Positions 10,465 to 20,776 of a stretch of DNA of 64,000 nt are shown piece by piece. A program made the position numbers and the translations under genes. Position 1 is the stretch's first letter, and each line of letters opens with the position of its first letter. Location: assembly GCA_039000515.1 (NCBI GenBank), contig JBCFYV010000923.1:36269-100268 (forward strand), in the 5' to 3' direction. The stretch is from Timema cristinae (taxonomy: Eukaryota; Arthropoda; Insecta; Phasmatodea; Timematidae). The notes under the pieces were generated by a model. That model saw only the letters and a list, made by a program, of their open reading frames with translations. It did no database searches and was not told the DNA's origin.

Positions 10465-10883
10465 CTCTACTCCGGCCAGAGGACCCACAAAACCGCGACC
10501 CCTATGTGCCGGCTGGAGCAGCGGAGGAGAGGCAGTTCTTCCGGAAGGTTGTGCCAAGAAGAGTTTTTGAGCTAGGGGCCAGCGACCCATATGTACCGGC
10601 ATATAAGCTCTTCTTCCCCAAAGTGCCAGCTGGAGCACAGGTGGAGAAGCCGTTCTTCCGGAAGGTGGTGCCAAGAAGAGTCTTCGAGCCGGAGGCCTGC
10701 GACCCATATGTACCGGCATATAAGCTCTTCTTCCCCAAAGTGCCGGCTGGAGCACCGGCGGAGAAGCCGTTCTTCCGGAAGGTGGCGCCAAGAAGAGTTT
10801 TTGAGCTGGAGGCCTGCGACCCCTATGTGCCGGCATATAAACTTTTCTTCAAGAAAAGCGAGCCTTGTGCTCATAATATTTAA
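10434..10883 (+). CDS. Tandem 39-residue repeat ORF (unidentified)
   Basis: The frame is open from 10,434 to the TAA at 10,881-10,883; an ATG is absent, so it would be the continuation of an exon. A 117-bp unit encodes DPYVPAYKLFFPKVPAGA, then EKPFFRKVVPRRVFELEAC. Two units are complete; the first has lost the AYKLFFPKVP part and the last is a stub ending KLFFKKSEPCAHNI. Units differ mostly at third and second codon positions, so selection on the protein is suggested but not shown. Other frames across the array are also open because 117 is a multiple of three, so coding on this strand rests on the splice context. Each complete unit has one Cys and several basic pairs. No family recognised. 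Confidence 0.45.
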   Translation, partial: SAEHPRSKNVTLLRPEDPQNRDPYVPAGAAEERQFFRKVVPRRVFELGASDPYVPAYKLFFPKVPAGAQVEKPFFRKVVPRRVFEPEACDPYVPAYKLFFPKVPAGAPAEKPFFRKVAPRRVFELEACDPYVPAYKLFFKKSEPCAHNI

Positions 10884-10912
10884 TAATTGTATATATATAT
10901 TTATGTGTTCTT

Positions 10913-11128
10913 ATTTCGATTGTTGATGTACCTCCCGCCAAATTTTCGTGTCTACAGAACTCAAGCAGCTTCACAGTTATTACCAAAGTGTTATTATTCT
11001 CTAACTCTACATATTATTATTTCGATTCATTGATGTACCAGCCGCAAAATTCTCGTCGCTACATAACTCACACAACCAACACAGTTATTACCAAAGTGTT
11101 ATTATTCTCTCACTCAACTCACCATGTT
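10913..11128. repeat. Two ~107-bp direct repeats downstream of the repeat ORF
   Basis: The units begin ATTTCGATT near 10,913 and 11,019 and contain GATGTACC...CC, TCG(T)...CTACA...AACTCA and TTATTACCAAAGTGTTATTA. The right duplication copy has three units (about 31,985, 32,088 and 32,185), so copy number varies. If the gene above is real they lie in its 3' UTR or downstream flank. Confidence 0.75.
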
Positions 11129-11270
11129 TTACTATGATCCTCCATATTCATTTGAAAATGGAATTAAATTACTGTGATGTAAACCAACATTTGTATTTTT
11201 ATTTCACTCAGAGTTTGCATTACAGAATGATAATCTCTAAATTATTAATAATATTAATAATTTTAGCACC

Positions 11271-11510
11271 GCGTATTACTACCCGTTCGGGTTATACGCT
11301 TTAAGTACTAATTACGCTAATGGATTAGGAATTGGGTAGGTTTAATTAGAGGAAGTTAATCGGCATTTGCGTGGAGGGAGAGAGGAGAACCATTTACGAA
11401 AAACCACGCCCAGTTTGCCCGACCGAGATTCTAACCTCGATCTCCCCGTCCTCAGCAGTCGAGCTCAACTTGACAAACACGGTAGCCAACTACGTCACCG
11501 AGGCGGGTTA
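11271..11510 (-). repeat. SINE family 2, minus strand, with (ATT)n tail
   Basis: Read on the minus strand, a tRNA-like head starts near 11,507 with box A TGACGTAGTTGG (11,497-11,486) and box B GGTTAGAATCTC (11,436-11,425), then a body ending near 11,271 and an (AAT/ATT)n tail at 11,243-11,270. The whole unit matches the plus-strand copy at 40,768-41,068, whose tail is the TTA microsatellite there. The long gap between the boxes suggests derivation from a tRNA with a long variable arm or an inserted segment. Confidence 0.75.
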
Positions 11511-11944
11511 TTAATTACAGTAATGAACATTGTTTATAAAACACTGTTCTTGTACTCATGAAGTTTCTCAAAATACTAATAACAACTTGCTACAACGGTA
11601 TATCGTCTACCACGGTATAAAATTAAGGCCCTGCCTACCCTCTCTGGCAGTGTGTTGAGCTTTCAGCTCTCAAATCAAATGGCGTTGCTAACGTTATTCA
11701 AACTGCTGGATTCCAGCCATCAGGTGCACGAATTACTGGTTTGTTTAAACAATTGGGAGACTTGCGACCGCGACCTGTAATCAGTAAAGGCAGCAAGCAA
11801 ACTTTTTCCAAGAACTGATAGAGATAAGAAGTGTAGTGCCGGACCGTAAAAAGTGTAGGTGACCGCGTTGGACGAAACGTGGGGAGATATAACGTCAATA
11901 TACAATCACACACTCGAGCAGAAAAATTAACTTATCCATTCCAG
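11511..11944. other. No gene seen
   Basis: Moderately complex sequence at 11,620-11,900, with a small palindromic patch GAGCTTTCAGCTC near 11,657. No recognisable protein frame; short minus-strand frames over 11,698-11,913 have no features that suggest coding. Confidence 0.5.
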
Positions 11945-12790
11945 CCAGATAGACGTCCATTAACCTGTAGAACCACTTTTGAATTTTGAACTTTTTTGAT
12001 GCCAAAGTTTTGTACTAGTTTTGTACCGTTTTGTACCACAAAGAAAAAGTTTTGTACCCGTAACAGTTTGTGTAAATTAGCATATCACGTGGTGACGCCA
12101 GGTTAATGCTGTTGTACCACTTTTGAATTTGTTTTATGCCAAAGTTTGTACCATTTTGTACCACAATAATAAAAGTTTTGTACTCATACAAATTTTGAGT
12201 AATTAGCATACAATTGGTGACTCCAGATTAATGCTGTTGTACCATCTTTGAATTTTTCTATGCCAAAGTTTTGTACTAGTTTGGTGCCGTTTTGTACCAC
12301 AAATAAAAAGTTTATCGCGTACCATTTTGGTTAGTTAGCAATCAAAGTGGTGACGCCAAGTAAATGCTGTTGTACCACTTTTGAATTTTTTTCATGCCAA
12401 GTTTTGTACTAGTTTTGTACCTTGTACCACAAAGAAATTTTTTGTACCCGTACGTTTTGAGTAATTAGCATATCAAAGTGGTGACTCCAGGTTAATGCTG
12501 TTGTACCACTTTTGAATTTTTTTATGCCAAAGTTTTGTACTAGATTTGTACCGTTTTGTACCACAAATAAAAAGTTTTTACCCGTACCCATTTTGATTAA
12601 TTAGCGTATCAAAGTGGTGACTTCAGGTTATGCTGTTGTACCACTTTGAATTTTGAGCTTTTTTTGATGCCAAAGTTTTGTACTAGTTTTTACCGTTTGT
12701 ACCACAAAGAGAAAGTTTTGTACCCGTATTCATTTTGAGTATTAGTATCAAAGTGTCACGTGACTCCAGGCAAATGCTGTTGTACCACTT
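11945..12790. repeat. ~135-bp minisatellite rich in TTTTGTACC
   Basis: About six full units are marked by ATGCTGTTGTACCAC near 12,104, 12,227, 12,363, 12,492, 12,629 and 12,771, with a partial first unit from about 11,957. Each holds TTTTGAATTTTT, GATGCCAAAGTTTTGTAC, TTTTGTACCACAAA and GTGGTGAC(G/T)CCAGG. Spacing ranges from about 123 to 142 bp. There is an inner repetition of the octamer TTTTGTAC several times per unit. Confidence 0.9.
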
Positions 12791-13157
12791 TTGAATTTTT
12801 CTCAAATAAATATCTGTTGAGGGTACTGATAAATAATAATGTATACTTATTTATCAAAAAAAATTATTTAAGGTATATTAGAGATAACTTATTATTGAAG
12901 TTTTTATCACTAACTATAATAACCTATACGAGAAAGTGTAGCTTACGATTTTGTCGCACCATTTATTAGAGTTTATTAGTAAGCAGGTAAAATAAAAAAT
13001 AACTAAAATTTAATGTGCTAAATTTGGCCACTGTGCTTTGGTTAATTTTTAAATTTTAAAGGCTAAAGAGGCAATAAAATATTTTAAAAGCAGTTTCATT
13101 TCGAAGACTAGAACAATTTTGACTATAATTATATCTGTTAATTTTATTACTGATATC
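12791..13157. other. AT-rich, no gene seen
   Basis: No coding frame, tRNA or transposon signal found. It separates the minisatellite from a SINE fragment. Confidence 0.6.
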
Positions 13158-13235
13158 ACCACGTCATACTACCTGTTCATGTTATACGCATATATGGTAA
13201 TCTAATTGGGTAGTAATGAGGAAAGAAGTGTAGCG
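13158..13235 (-). repeat. SINE family 2 fragment (tail part only)
   Basis: CACC-x-CGT-x-TACTACC-x-GTTC, then GTTATACGC and AATTGGGTAG match the 3' part of the SINE at 11,271-11,345, with about 25 bases missing in the middle. The tRNA head is absent, so this is a 5'-truncated copy. Confidence 0.55.
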
Positions 13236-13332
13236 TGTCAATCAGATTGATTGAACACCTACAAGTAAAAAGTTCACTATTTCTGTAATTGGGTGCAACA
13301 TTGGAATTATATCAAGATATTGAATATAAACT

Positions 13333-13866
13333 TGTAATAATTAAACGCTAGCCCGATAAGAAATGTCTATACGCCATCGTAAGGGTGATATTATTTTAAT
13401 AATTAATTATATTATTTTATAAATTAAAAGTTCTGGTTGTTTTTTATAGTCTTTAATTTTAATTTTAAATGAATTAACTGTTTACTTTTAGCTAGATATC
13501 ACACGCATTTTATATTTTGATAAAAGCCGACTATTGCGTTAAATGAATCTTAGCTATATGTGTTCTTGTCGAGAAGGAAGGATCACCAACAGTGAGGAGA
13601 TGTGCGCATTTGAAGGGGTATATCAAGCGACATTTCCTTCTCGAAGCTTCCTAAAGAAAAGAGGTGAGGTCATCCAGGTGCGTCTCTTTCCCACGGAAAG
13701 TGCGTTGTCTTTTTAAATAGAGACGTTAGAATGATTTCACCACACCTTACAACTCGACAGTTCTACACAAATAAATCTTACAGCCCGCTCGAATATTAAA
13801 TATATTTAATATTGAATATAGATTTGAATAATAACATATTGATATATATAATTTCATATCATTACA
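13333..13866 (-). repeat. 3' LTR (left)
   Basis: 534 bases, with TGT...ACA ends. It matches 18,514-19,026. The sequence is clean throughout, which makes it a reference for judging the base quality of the right LTR. An ATTTAAA-like TATA candidate lies near 13,711-13,717 on the minus strand. Confidence 0.85.
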
Positions 13867-13885
13867 GTTACCCCCCTAATTGCTG
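13867..13885 (-). other. Polypurine tract of the LTR element
   Basis: On the minus strand AATTAGGGGGGTAAC directly precedes the left LTR. A G-rich tract here serves as the plus-strand primer in reverse transcription. Confidence 0.6.
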
Positions 13886-16080
13886 GAAAGATTGAACGTG
13901 TGTGATATCTAACAGCAATTACTTTAATGTACAAGTTTCTTATATATACTTCAAATTGAATATACACAACAAAATTATTTTTAAGTACAATTGTTGAGTT
14001 AAGGTTTGTCCTCAACCTTTACTTTCTCTCTTGAAATTCCTTTGTTACATACAACAAAACAGAAAAGTTTTTTTTTAACAGTGTCACACTAAAATAATTT
14101 GTTTTCTTTATTATGTTTTTTTCATCCAATAGCATTATTCAGAAAATCTTAGTTCTAAATATTTAACCAAAATTACATTTTATTTACTTAATACAATATA
14201 TTTGACATATTTAATATAATATGTTATACAATGTAGATAAAACCCTTTTAATTGTTTTAATACACAATGTTTTAAATTATCTATCTCAATATTCATTGAT
14301 CGATCCTCCTTAATCCCGTGGCTACTATTCCTTGTTCTTTAACAATGTTTTAATCAAATCAATTTGATTTTAATTAAGTTAACTTTATTTTTTTTAATAG
14401 GACTTTAATTAAATCAGTCTTTGCTCCAGCTATTTTTTTATTTTATAGGCCCAAGACAAAATATTTGACATTCTCCTTTATTTCACCGTTGAATACTTTT
14501 ATCTAGTTTTGTTATTAACTATATTGTTTCAATTTGTTTACGAAACACACCAGAAAATCTCATCAGACAACTTTAATTCCTTCCCTGGTATAGGTTTAAA
14601 CAAAATGAATTACGTCGACTATTATCTTACCTTTCTTCAATGACGTAGACTCACATAAATAGATTTTATGGGGCAATTCTCCCATATATATCTATATTTT
14701 ATTTTGAACGACTTAACTCACCTTAAGGTATATTGGATCAACGACGGAGCTCACCTTATTTGGTGCAATTAGGATCAACGACGAATTCTTCACCTTCAAC
14801 TGGTGTTATCTTCCACGAAGACTAGATATTAGACCTACGAACTATAATTCAATATCATTGCATAACTACCTATCCATACCAAGCGAATTTAAAACATACC
14901 CTCCTTTTCTTTAGACATCTTGCATTTATGATGGTACTTTACCATGAGCGATCATTACTGGATGTCGTAACAAATATATTTAATTCATATCGATCATTTA
15001 GATCGGTCAATTTTTTTTATTTATTTTTTACTCTGTATCAAAGATTCTTAATACTCGTTCATTTCTTTGGCCTATTTAAAATTTCTTGCAAATTTTAAAA
15101 ATTTTTATTGTTTTGTAATAGGTTCATACCTTGACCCTTGTTTGATACTGCATTTAAATTCTATCTTTAAAATTTCCCGACTGTTACTGATGAGTAGATC
15201 TTTTGAATATCATTACTTTTAAGGCACTTTTAATGAATTACATACACTACTTTACTATGATAAACCCTTGATAAATTATTATTTTATCTAAACACAGCTT
15301 GTCTAGTAAAGATGACACACTTAAATTAGTAACATTGAAATGCTTCCTTGTTAATACATTATTAATACAACACAAATAATTCCATTTAATCATTCTTGCT
15401 TAACACATTGGTAGTACAACACATAATTCATTATTAATCATCTTTGCTTAATATAATATACAGAATACATAGAATTTAATATTCATAGAACCTTGAACTA
15501 ATTTATTTATTATCCTTATCTCATTAAAATTATACTTAAAGTTTTACAAAATTTATGATATAATTTAAGACAGGTACATAGAAAAAACTATCTTCTATTA
15601 CAATATAATCAGAGAAAGAGATAGTGTGAGATAGGTAAAAAAAAAATTATTTTTGTTACTTTCATGTAGAAAAATGCTACCTGCCTTACTGGCCATTATA
15701 GTTGTTTACTTTAAACATTTCTTTGTCAAAGAAATCCTTTGCTCTGAGAATTGAATATGATGGACAAGGGTTATTCTCTTTCTTTTTTTTTTGTAACAAT
15801 ATATTTTCTTAGAAAATATTCGTCGTATTTTTTTTAGTAACTACTAACTAACGTTGATATACATTCAACGCTACAAAACTGCGTAGGATTTCTAGTAACT
15901 ACAAACCTAAGTCGCATTTAGTTACAAGGTAAATATATATTTCTTCTTTGTGTACAGACCTAGGTTCAATTCTGAACACCTATTAATATTAAAATTATAT
16001 GATATGAAACTCTCTTTATTTTGACATAACAATGAAATTTGCCAGGCGATTGTGGAATCATTGGACAACATTAATATAAA
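13886..16080 (-). other. Non-coding interior of the LTR element
   Basis: About 2.2 kb of AT-rich sequence stands where pol would be expected. No RNase H or integrase motif was seen. It contains a degenerate ~60-bp double repeat at about 15,335-15,465 (TTAATACATTA...ACAACACA...AATCAT) and a repeated GGATCAACGACG near 14,737 and 14,772. It may be replaced or foreign sequence rather than decayed pol. Confidence 0.5.
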
Positions 16081-16084
16081 TATA

Positions 16085-16507
16085 TTAATATTGATTTGCT
16101 CGTCTAGCGTCTAAACATAGCCTAACCCCCCCATCTTTTTTTTCACAAATTTTTTTTTTACAGTTTTCTAAAGTATCAGCCCTTTCTCTAACTTGAGTGG
16201 ATGTCATTGTCGGGCAACTCAATGACTTGTCTGACCATTTTTTTGAAAGTTTTGTCCCCGGTTCTTCATGAACAATGACATGGGTTTTTAGTGGGTGTGG
16301 TTCTATTTTTTCAAGGTCTCTGTTCATCAGCTGATTTCTTTGTTGACTAACGTTACCCTTGTGTTCTTTTCTTTGGATTAAGTTTATTCTATCCCCTGGT
16401 GGTCTAGAAAAATCTCCCTTGTAATTAGGATTAGAATAATTTCTCTTTTGATTAGGATTAGTGTAATTAGGATTAAAATTGTTTCCCTGATTATTTAATT
16501 TTCCCAA
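16085..16507 (-). pseudogene. Gag C-terminus joined to the start of reverse transcriptase
   Basis: The frame starts with an Asn-rich basic stretch (NNQGNNFNPNYTNPNQKR) of the kind that binds nucleic acid at the gag C-end; no CCHC knuckle is present. About 75 residues later it reads EKKDGGVRLCLDARRANQY, the opening motif of Ty3-type reverse transcriptase (KKDG-x-RLC-x-D-R-x-LN). The protease that should lie between is not recognisable, and after RANQY the frame stops within a residue. This looks like a deletion junction on either side. Non-functional. Confidence 0.7.
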
Positions 16508-18179
16508 GTTCGATTTCTCGATCCTGGTTCGATCTCTGGATAGGACTTGCCTGGTTATGTCTACTCTCCCTATTTAAATGGTTTCCTCCATTTTGAAATG
16601 AGCTATCTTGCATGTGTGGTTTCGACCTTTCTCTCCTAGAGCGCTCATCAAATATTTCTAGAATTTCTCTCATTTCAACACTAGTTTTTACTCTAGCAGC
16701 TATAAGAGCATCTTGTATTTCACGTGGGAAGTGATGCAATAACTGATTTACTAATCTTTCCTCGTCAATAGGGATGTCCAAATTCCCGTCCTGCATGGCA
16801 TATCTATTGTAATAGTCACACATAGGCCTCGATGTGGATCATACCGGCCTGTAAAAATATCATTTACTAATTTGTCCTGCTTATACACGGACCAAAATCT
16901 TTTACGAAAAGGTATCTTTATTGCTTCATATGATGTATATTCAGCCTCGTGATTATTCAGCCACGCTTCAGCGTCACCTACTAACTTTGAATTAAAAAAT
17001 GCTATTTTTTGTGCTTCAGTGAGTTTACTATTTTCAAAAAGTCTATCCATCTTTTTCAAAAATTGTACAGCATGCACCCTATCATTATTTCCACTGAAGG
17101 TGGGTACAGATTCCATTAATTGATTCTGTATGCCCGTACTGGGTAATACTAAGGCACCAGTGGTAATTAGCGTCCCTTTTTCTACTACCTCGTCATATTT
17201 TGACTTAGCCTTTTCTAATTGTTGTCGCATTTGTTTAACTGTTTGTGAAGTCTTGTCCACAGTTCAGTCAAGTTGTCCTTAAATTTGTCCAATTGGTGGT
17301 CAACTATTTCCTTTATTGTACACATCTGGTACAGTGTGTCCATCAAAGAGGTCATTTTGGAATTTAAGGTTATCACTATATATTTGTTGCTTTTTTTCAA
17401 CAGTCGCAAACCGTTCTGTTAAATTTTGTACCCGTTCTAGAATTTCATTTTTATTTTTTTCGCAACTTTCCTGAGTAGTTTTTACCTTAGAATTTAAAGA
17501 GTCCTGTCTAAACTTCAAGTTTTACTTTGCATCTTTGAGTTCTTTTATCTGCTCATTCGTCTGCTTTTCTGACTTACTACAGTCTTCCCTAAGCGTCTGT
17601 AGTTCGTCCCTTACCTGCATTTGGTCACTTTTTTGTCTGTTCTTGTACTTTCTGTAATTTTTTGTCAAAGTCGTTTTGTACTTCTTGAAATTTACTCTGT
17701 AATTCTTGTTCTAACCTGTTGAATTGTTCATTACGTCCTTAAATTTTTTCATCAAACTTAATGTTTAGTTTCTGATTATTTTCTCGTAGCTCCTGGCTAG
17801 TTTTTTGTAGCTTCTGACTATTTTTGTCGAACCTTTCATCTATTTTTCTGACTCAACTTTTCACTACTCTCTTTCATTTGCTGATTTAACATTTCACTCT
17901 TTTCACTACTCTCTCTCATTTGCTGCACTAACTGCATTAATATTACATTGAGGTCATTTGCTGAGGTATTTGTTTGAGCTATACCTTCTACCTTTGAAAC
18001 ATTCTCCACCCCCTTTAAGTCTTCTTCTTTATAAGCTATTGGTTCAATTACCTTCTTAATTTGTTGTTCACTTTGATCCTGATCAGATAGTTCTAAACAA
18101 GAATGTTCTTTTACTATTGGTTGGGAATATTGTGTAGGGGAAGGTTATCTTCACTGATACTACTGTCTGTTTCTTCCAT
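16491..18179 (-). pseudogene. Gag with a long coiled-coil N-terminus (broken)
   Basis: The likely start is the ATG at 18,179 (MEETDSSISEDNLP). The first two thirds, to about 17,260, are polar and heptad-like (LMQLVQQMRESSEKSEMLNQ; ELRENNQKLNIKFDEK; LQKVQEQTKK), broken by several frameshifts and stops. From 17,148 onward (downward) lies a Retrotrans_gag-like domain with VHAVQFLKKMDRLF, KLVGDAEAWLNNHE and IPFRKRFW. Gag would form the virus-like particle. The coiled coil would extend multimer contacts. A frameshift near 16,820 precedes the last gag segment. Confidence 0.75.
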
Positions 18180-18490
18180 ATTTTAAAGCAATTTTGTTGT
18201 TGTTGATGACTTACGTAAGATTCTCCCTGCGTACTTCACCTGAAGTCTAGAAGCTCTGACCTTCTTGTGAAGTACCTGATTTGGAAGTTCTCCCTTTTAA
18301 GTCACCTGGTTTGATCTTCTTCTTCCGACGTCGCCTGCTTTGGAACTTTTCTTAAGTAACTTTTTTTTATTTTTTTAGGTACTTAAGCTGTTTGTGGCAC
18401 TTTCACTGTTCTTTGAGCACTCACTTTCACTTTCTCGGGTTGTGAACTGAATTTATGTATATATATATATTTTTAACCAAGCTTATCAGG

Positions 18491-18510
18491 CCCTCCACGT
18501 TGGGAAGCCA
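18491..18510 (-). other. Primer binding site (tRNA-Lys type)
   Basis: On the minus strand TGGCTTCCCAACGTGGAGG lies 3 bases inside the 5' LTR end. It resembles the tRNA-Lys(1,2) primer site TGGCGCCCAACGTGGGG with a few mismatches. Position and sequence both fix the element's direction. Confidence 0.75.
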
Positions 18511-18513
18511 TTA

Positions 18514-19026
18514 TTGTAATAATTAAAACGTTAGCCCGATAAGAAATGTCTATACGCCATCGTAAGGGTGATATTATTTTAATAATTAATTATATTATTT
18601 TATAAATTAAAAGTTCTGGTGTTTTTATAGTCTTTTATTTTTATTTTAAATGAATTAACTGTTTACTTTTGCTAGAATACACCTTTTAAATTTTTTTAAA
18701 AGCCCGACTATTGCGTTAAATGAATCTTAGCTATACGGTTCTTGTCAAAAGGAAGGATCACCAAAAAGTGAGGAGATGTGCGCATTTGAAGGGGGATATC
18801 AGCGAATTTTCCTTTTCGAAACTTCCAGAAAAAAAAGGGGGGGTCATCCCCAAAAAGGGCTCTTTCCACGGGAAAATGCGTTGTCTTTTTTTAAAAAAGA
18901 GTAAAAGGGATTTCCCACACCTTACAATCAACGTTTAAAAAATAAATTTACAGCCCGCCGAAAAAAATATATTAATTTTAATAAGTTTTAAAAATAAATA
19001 TTTAATTAAAATTTTATATCATTTCA
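18514..19026 (-). repeat. 5' LTR (right)
   Basis: The first ~160 bases match the left LTR with only a handful of differences. From about 18,675 the match becomes poor in a special way: mixed stretches turn into A, T, G or C runs. The change within a single LTR marks where base quality falls. Confidence 0.85.
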
Positions 19027-20700
19027 AACTACCTAAGTTTATTCCCTTTATGAAACATTTACCCTACGTTCAAACAGGGGTTAGTCAAAAAAAAATTGTT
19101 TTTGTAATTATGTTCTAAATTCAAAAAAGAGGACAATATTACTTTTATAATAAATATGTGAATTTCCCTTTGTTTTAAAAGGGGAAAAAAAAAACTTAAG
19201 ACCTGTGGCCGCAAAAGGGGGAAAAAAATAAAACTTATTTTTTCTTCACAAAAAATAGCGGGATTTAAATAACTAAATAAAACGAAATTTTGTAAAGATA
19301 TTGTGAAAAATCCCCAGGCCAATGTCGAGATACTTTTCTACTTCAAAAACAGTTACTATAATGCCGGACCACGGGGCGCAAGATCGCCGGGTTGTTGGGG
19401 GATAGATGAAGTTTGGGGAAACGGGCTGGGCCCCCTTTTCCAACGCGCCTTTGGGGGCCGGGAGAAAAAATCTCAGTTGTTCTCTTTTTTTTCCTTTTCC
19501 CCCGTTTACCTCCTTTTTTTTTAATATGCTTCTCAATTCGTTCCCCCCTTTTTTCCCCCTGTTCTTTTGGGTTTGGTATTTTGGGGGCCGCCGCGGGTTC
19601 AACACAGAGGGGTTTTTACCAGCCCAAAGGATAAAAAAAGAACCCCTTCCCGGGGAAAAACCCAAAAGGGGTATGGGTCTGGGCTCAAATCGCCCCCATA
19701 GCGGCTTGAAAGGGATAAAAAGCCTATTTTCGCTGTTTACGAGGGGTCATACTAGGGTATTGGTATCCGGGGGTCGTTATTTGCCCCCAGGTTTTTTTAC
19801 TAATTTTTGGGAAACTTTTTTTCAAAAAAGGGCAATAAAGAAATTTAATTTTTTTTTCAAAGTCCTTTTTTTTTAAAAGGAAAATGTCTTCTGAATCTTG
19901 TGTATTTCGGGGGAAATTTAACTTCAAATGAAAATTTTGGTTATTTATCCCCCTTTTGTTGATGGACAAATAGATTTTAAGACCCTTTAATCAAAGCTGA
20001 GTGCATTTTTGTGTCTTTGGCATGTCCCAACGTTAAGCCCGGCTTAGAAAAAGTGATTTTTTGTTTACTGATTTACACAACTCCAATTCCCTAAATTTTA
20101 AGGGGGAAAATTTTTTAAACCAAAAAATATGAACTCGTTTTTGTTATTGTGGGTTTCCGCCAGGAAGAATTTTTCTTTTTTCCTTTTTCAGTTCAGTTTT
20201 GACTGGTTATAAACCCCAGTATTCTTTTGTAAGGTGAGGGGGAAAAAATTTTAAGAAAAACTACCCTCAGTGACCGACCGGGATTTGCACCCCAATTTGC
20301 CCCGCTATCGGGGCCCAATTTGAACTGTATTGCACCTTGACCTCTCACCCATAAAGGGGGGTATCTTTTATTTAATACGGGTTTACATTTTTCAAACACT
20401 ATAGATTTACACAATTTTCCAGAAAAAAATATTTTTGGGAAAAATTTTTTTATTTTTGGTGGGTTTTTAATTTGAGTAATTTTCCCCTTTTGTGCAGCCT
20501 GCAAGCAGGTTTAAAAATCGGAGGTGCGATTTTGGCGAAGATAGTGAAATTTTTAAGCTGAGGGTCCCATGGGGTTAGCAAAACGAACCCCCCAGATTTC
20601 TAAATCAGTTTTCTAGACGAAGGCACTTTATTAATTATCTCCTCATTTGCCCTACGAGGTTGATTTTTTTTTCCGTTTCAGACCCAAGTTCAAGCAATTA
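19027..20700. other. Unidentified sequence with a GC-rich island at 19,360-19,800
   Basis: The island contains several overlapping frames on both strands (for example minus-strand 19,273-19,665 and plus 19,406-19,876), a typical effect of GC-rich low-fidelity sequence. No domain recognised. Confidence 0.4.
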
Positions 20701-20776
20701 GGGGCATGGTGATCGAACCCGGGGGATTCGGATCTGAAGCCGTAAATCTGACCACTAACCACAGAGGAAGTCGGGT
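20701..20776 (-). repeat. tRNA-derived SINE or tRNA pseudogene
   Basis: On the minus strand CTGTGGTTAGTGGTCAG (box A) is followed by GGGTTCGATCACC (box B, about 20,720-20,708). GATACCCGACTTCC begins the head and CATGCCCC ends it. Spacing fits a tRNA-like fold. Low base fidelity prevents deciding between a SINE and a tRNA pseudogene. Confidence 0.55.

Larger units (their letters stand above)
1..11345. repeat. Large duplication, left (clean) copy
   Basis: This block recurs in the same order and orientation at about 24,624-32,495. It carries the Jockey-type 5' region, AT-rich spacer, Penelope-like array, two putative exons, the 117-bp repeat ORF, the 110-bp downstream repeats and the start of a SINE. 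The left copy is readable and has three Penelope units and an extra 3,680-5,262 segment. Because it begins at the first base of the window, its true left end is probably outside. It may be a segmental duplication or one of two haplotypes placed in tandem by the assembler. Confidence 0.9.
13333..19026 (-). mobile_element. Ty3/gypsy-like LTR retrotransposon, minus strand, internally deleted
   Basis: Two direct repeats of about 0.5 kb bound the element. Each begins TGTAATAATT and ends TTACA or TTTCA on the plus strand. The 4 bases AACT flank both sides (13,329-13,332 and 19,027-19,030), a target-site duplication. Next to the right LTR lies a primer site resembling the tRNA-Lys 3' end, and next to the left LTR a purine-rich tract; both give minus-strand direction. 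The inside holds a broken gag and only the first few motifs of reverse transcriptase. Protease, RNase H and integrase are not seen. Movement would need proteins from an intact relative. Confidence 0.85.

Noticed and set aside
10453..10874. Minus-strand frames across the 117-bp array
   Set aside because: They exist because the unit is a multiple of three; splice context and the protein-like motif favour the plus strand.
11945..12790. CRISPR array
   Set aside because: Units are contiguous diverged tandem repeats without unique spacers, in a eukaryotic context.
19406..19876. 156-codon plus-strand frame in a GC-rich island
   Set aside because: Several overlapping frames on both strands and no motif; consistent with smoothed sequence.
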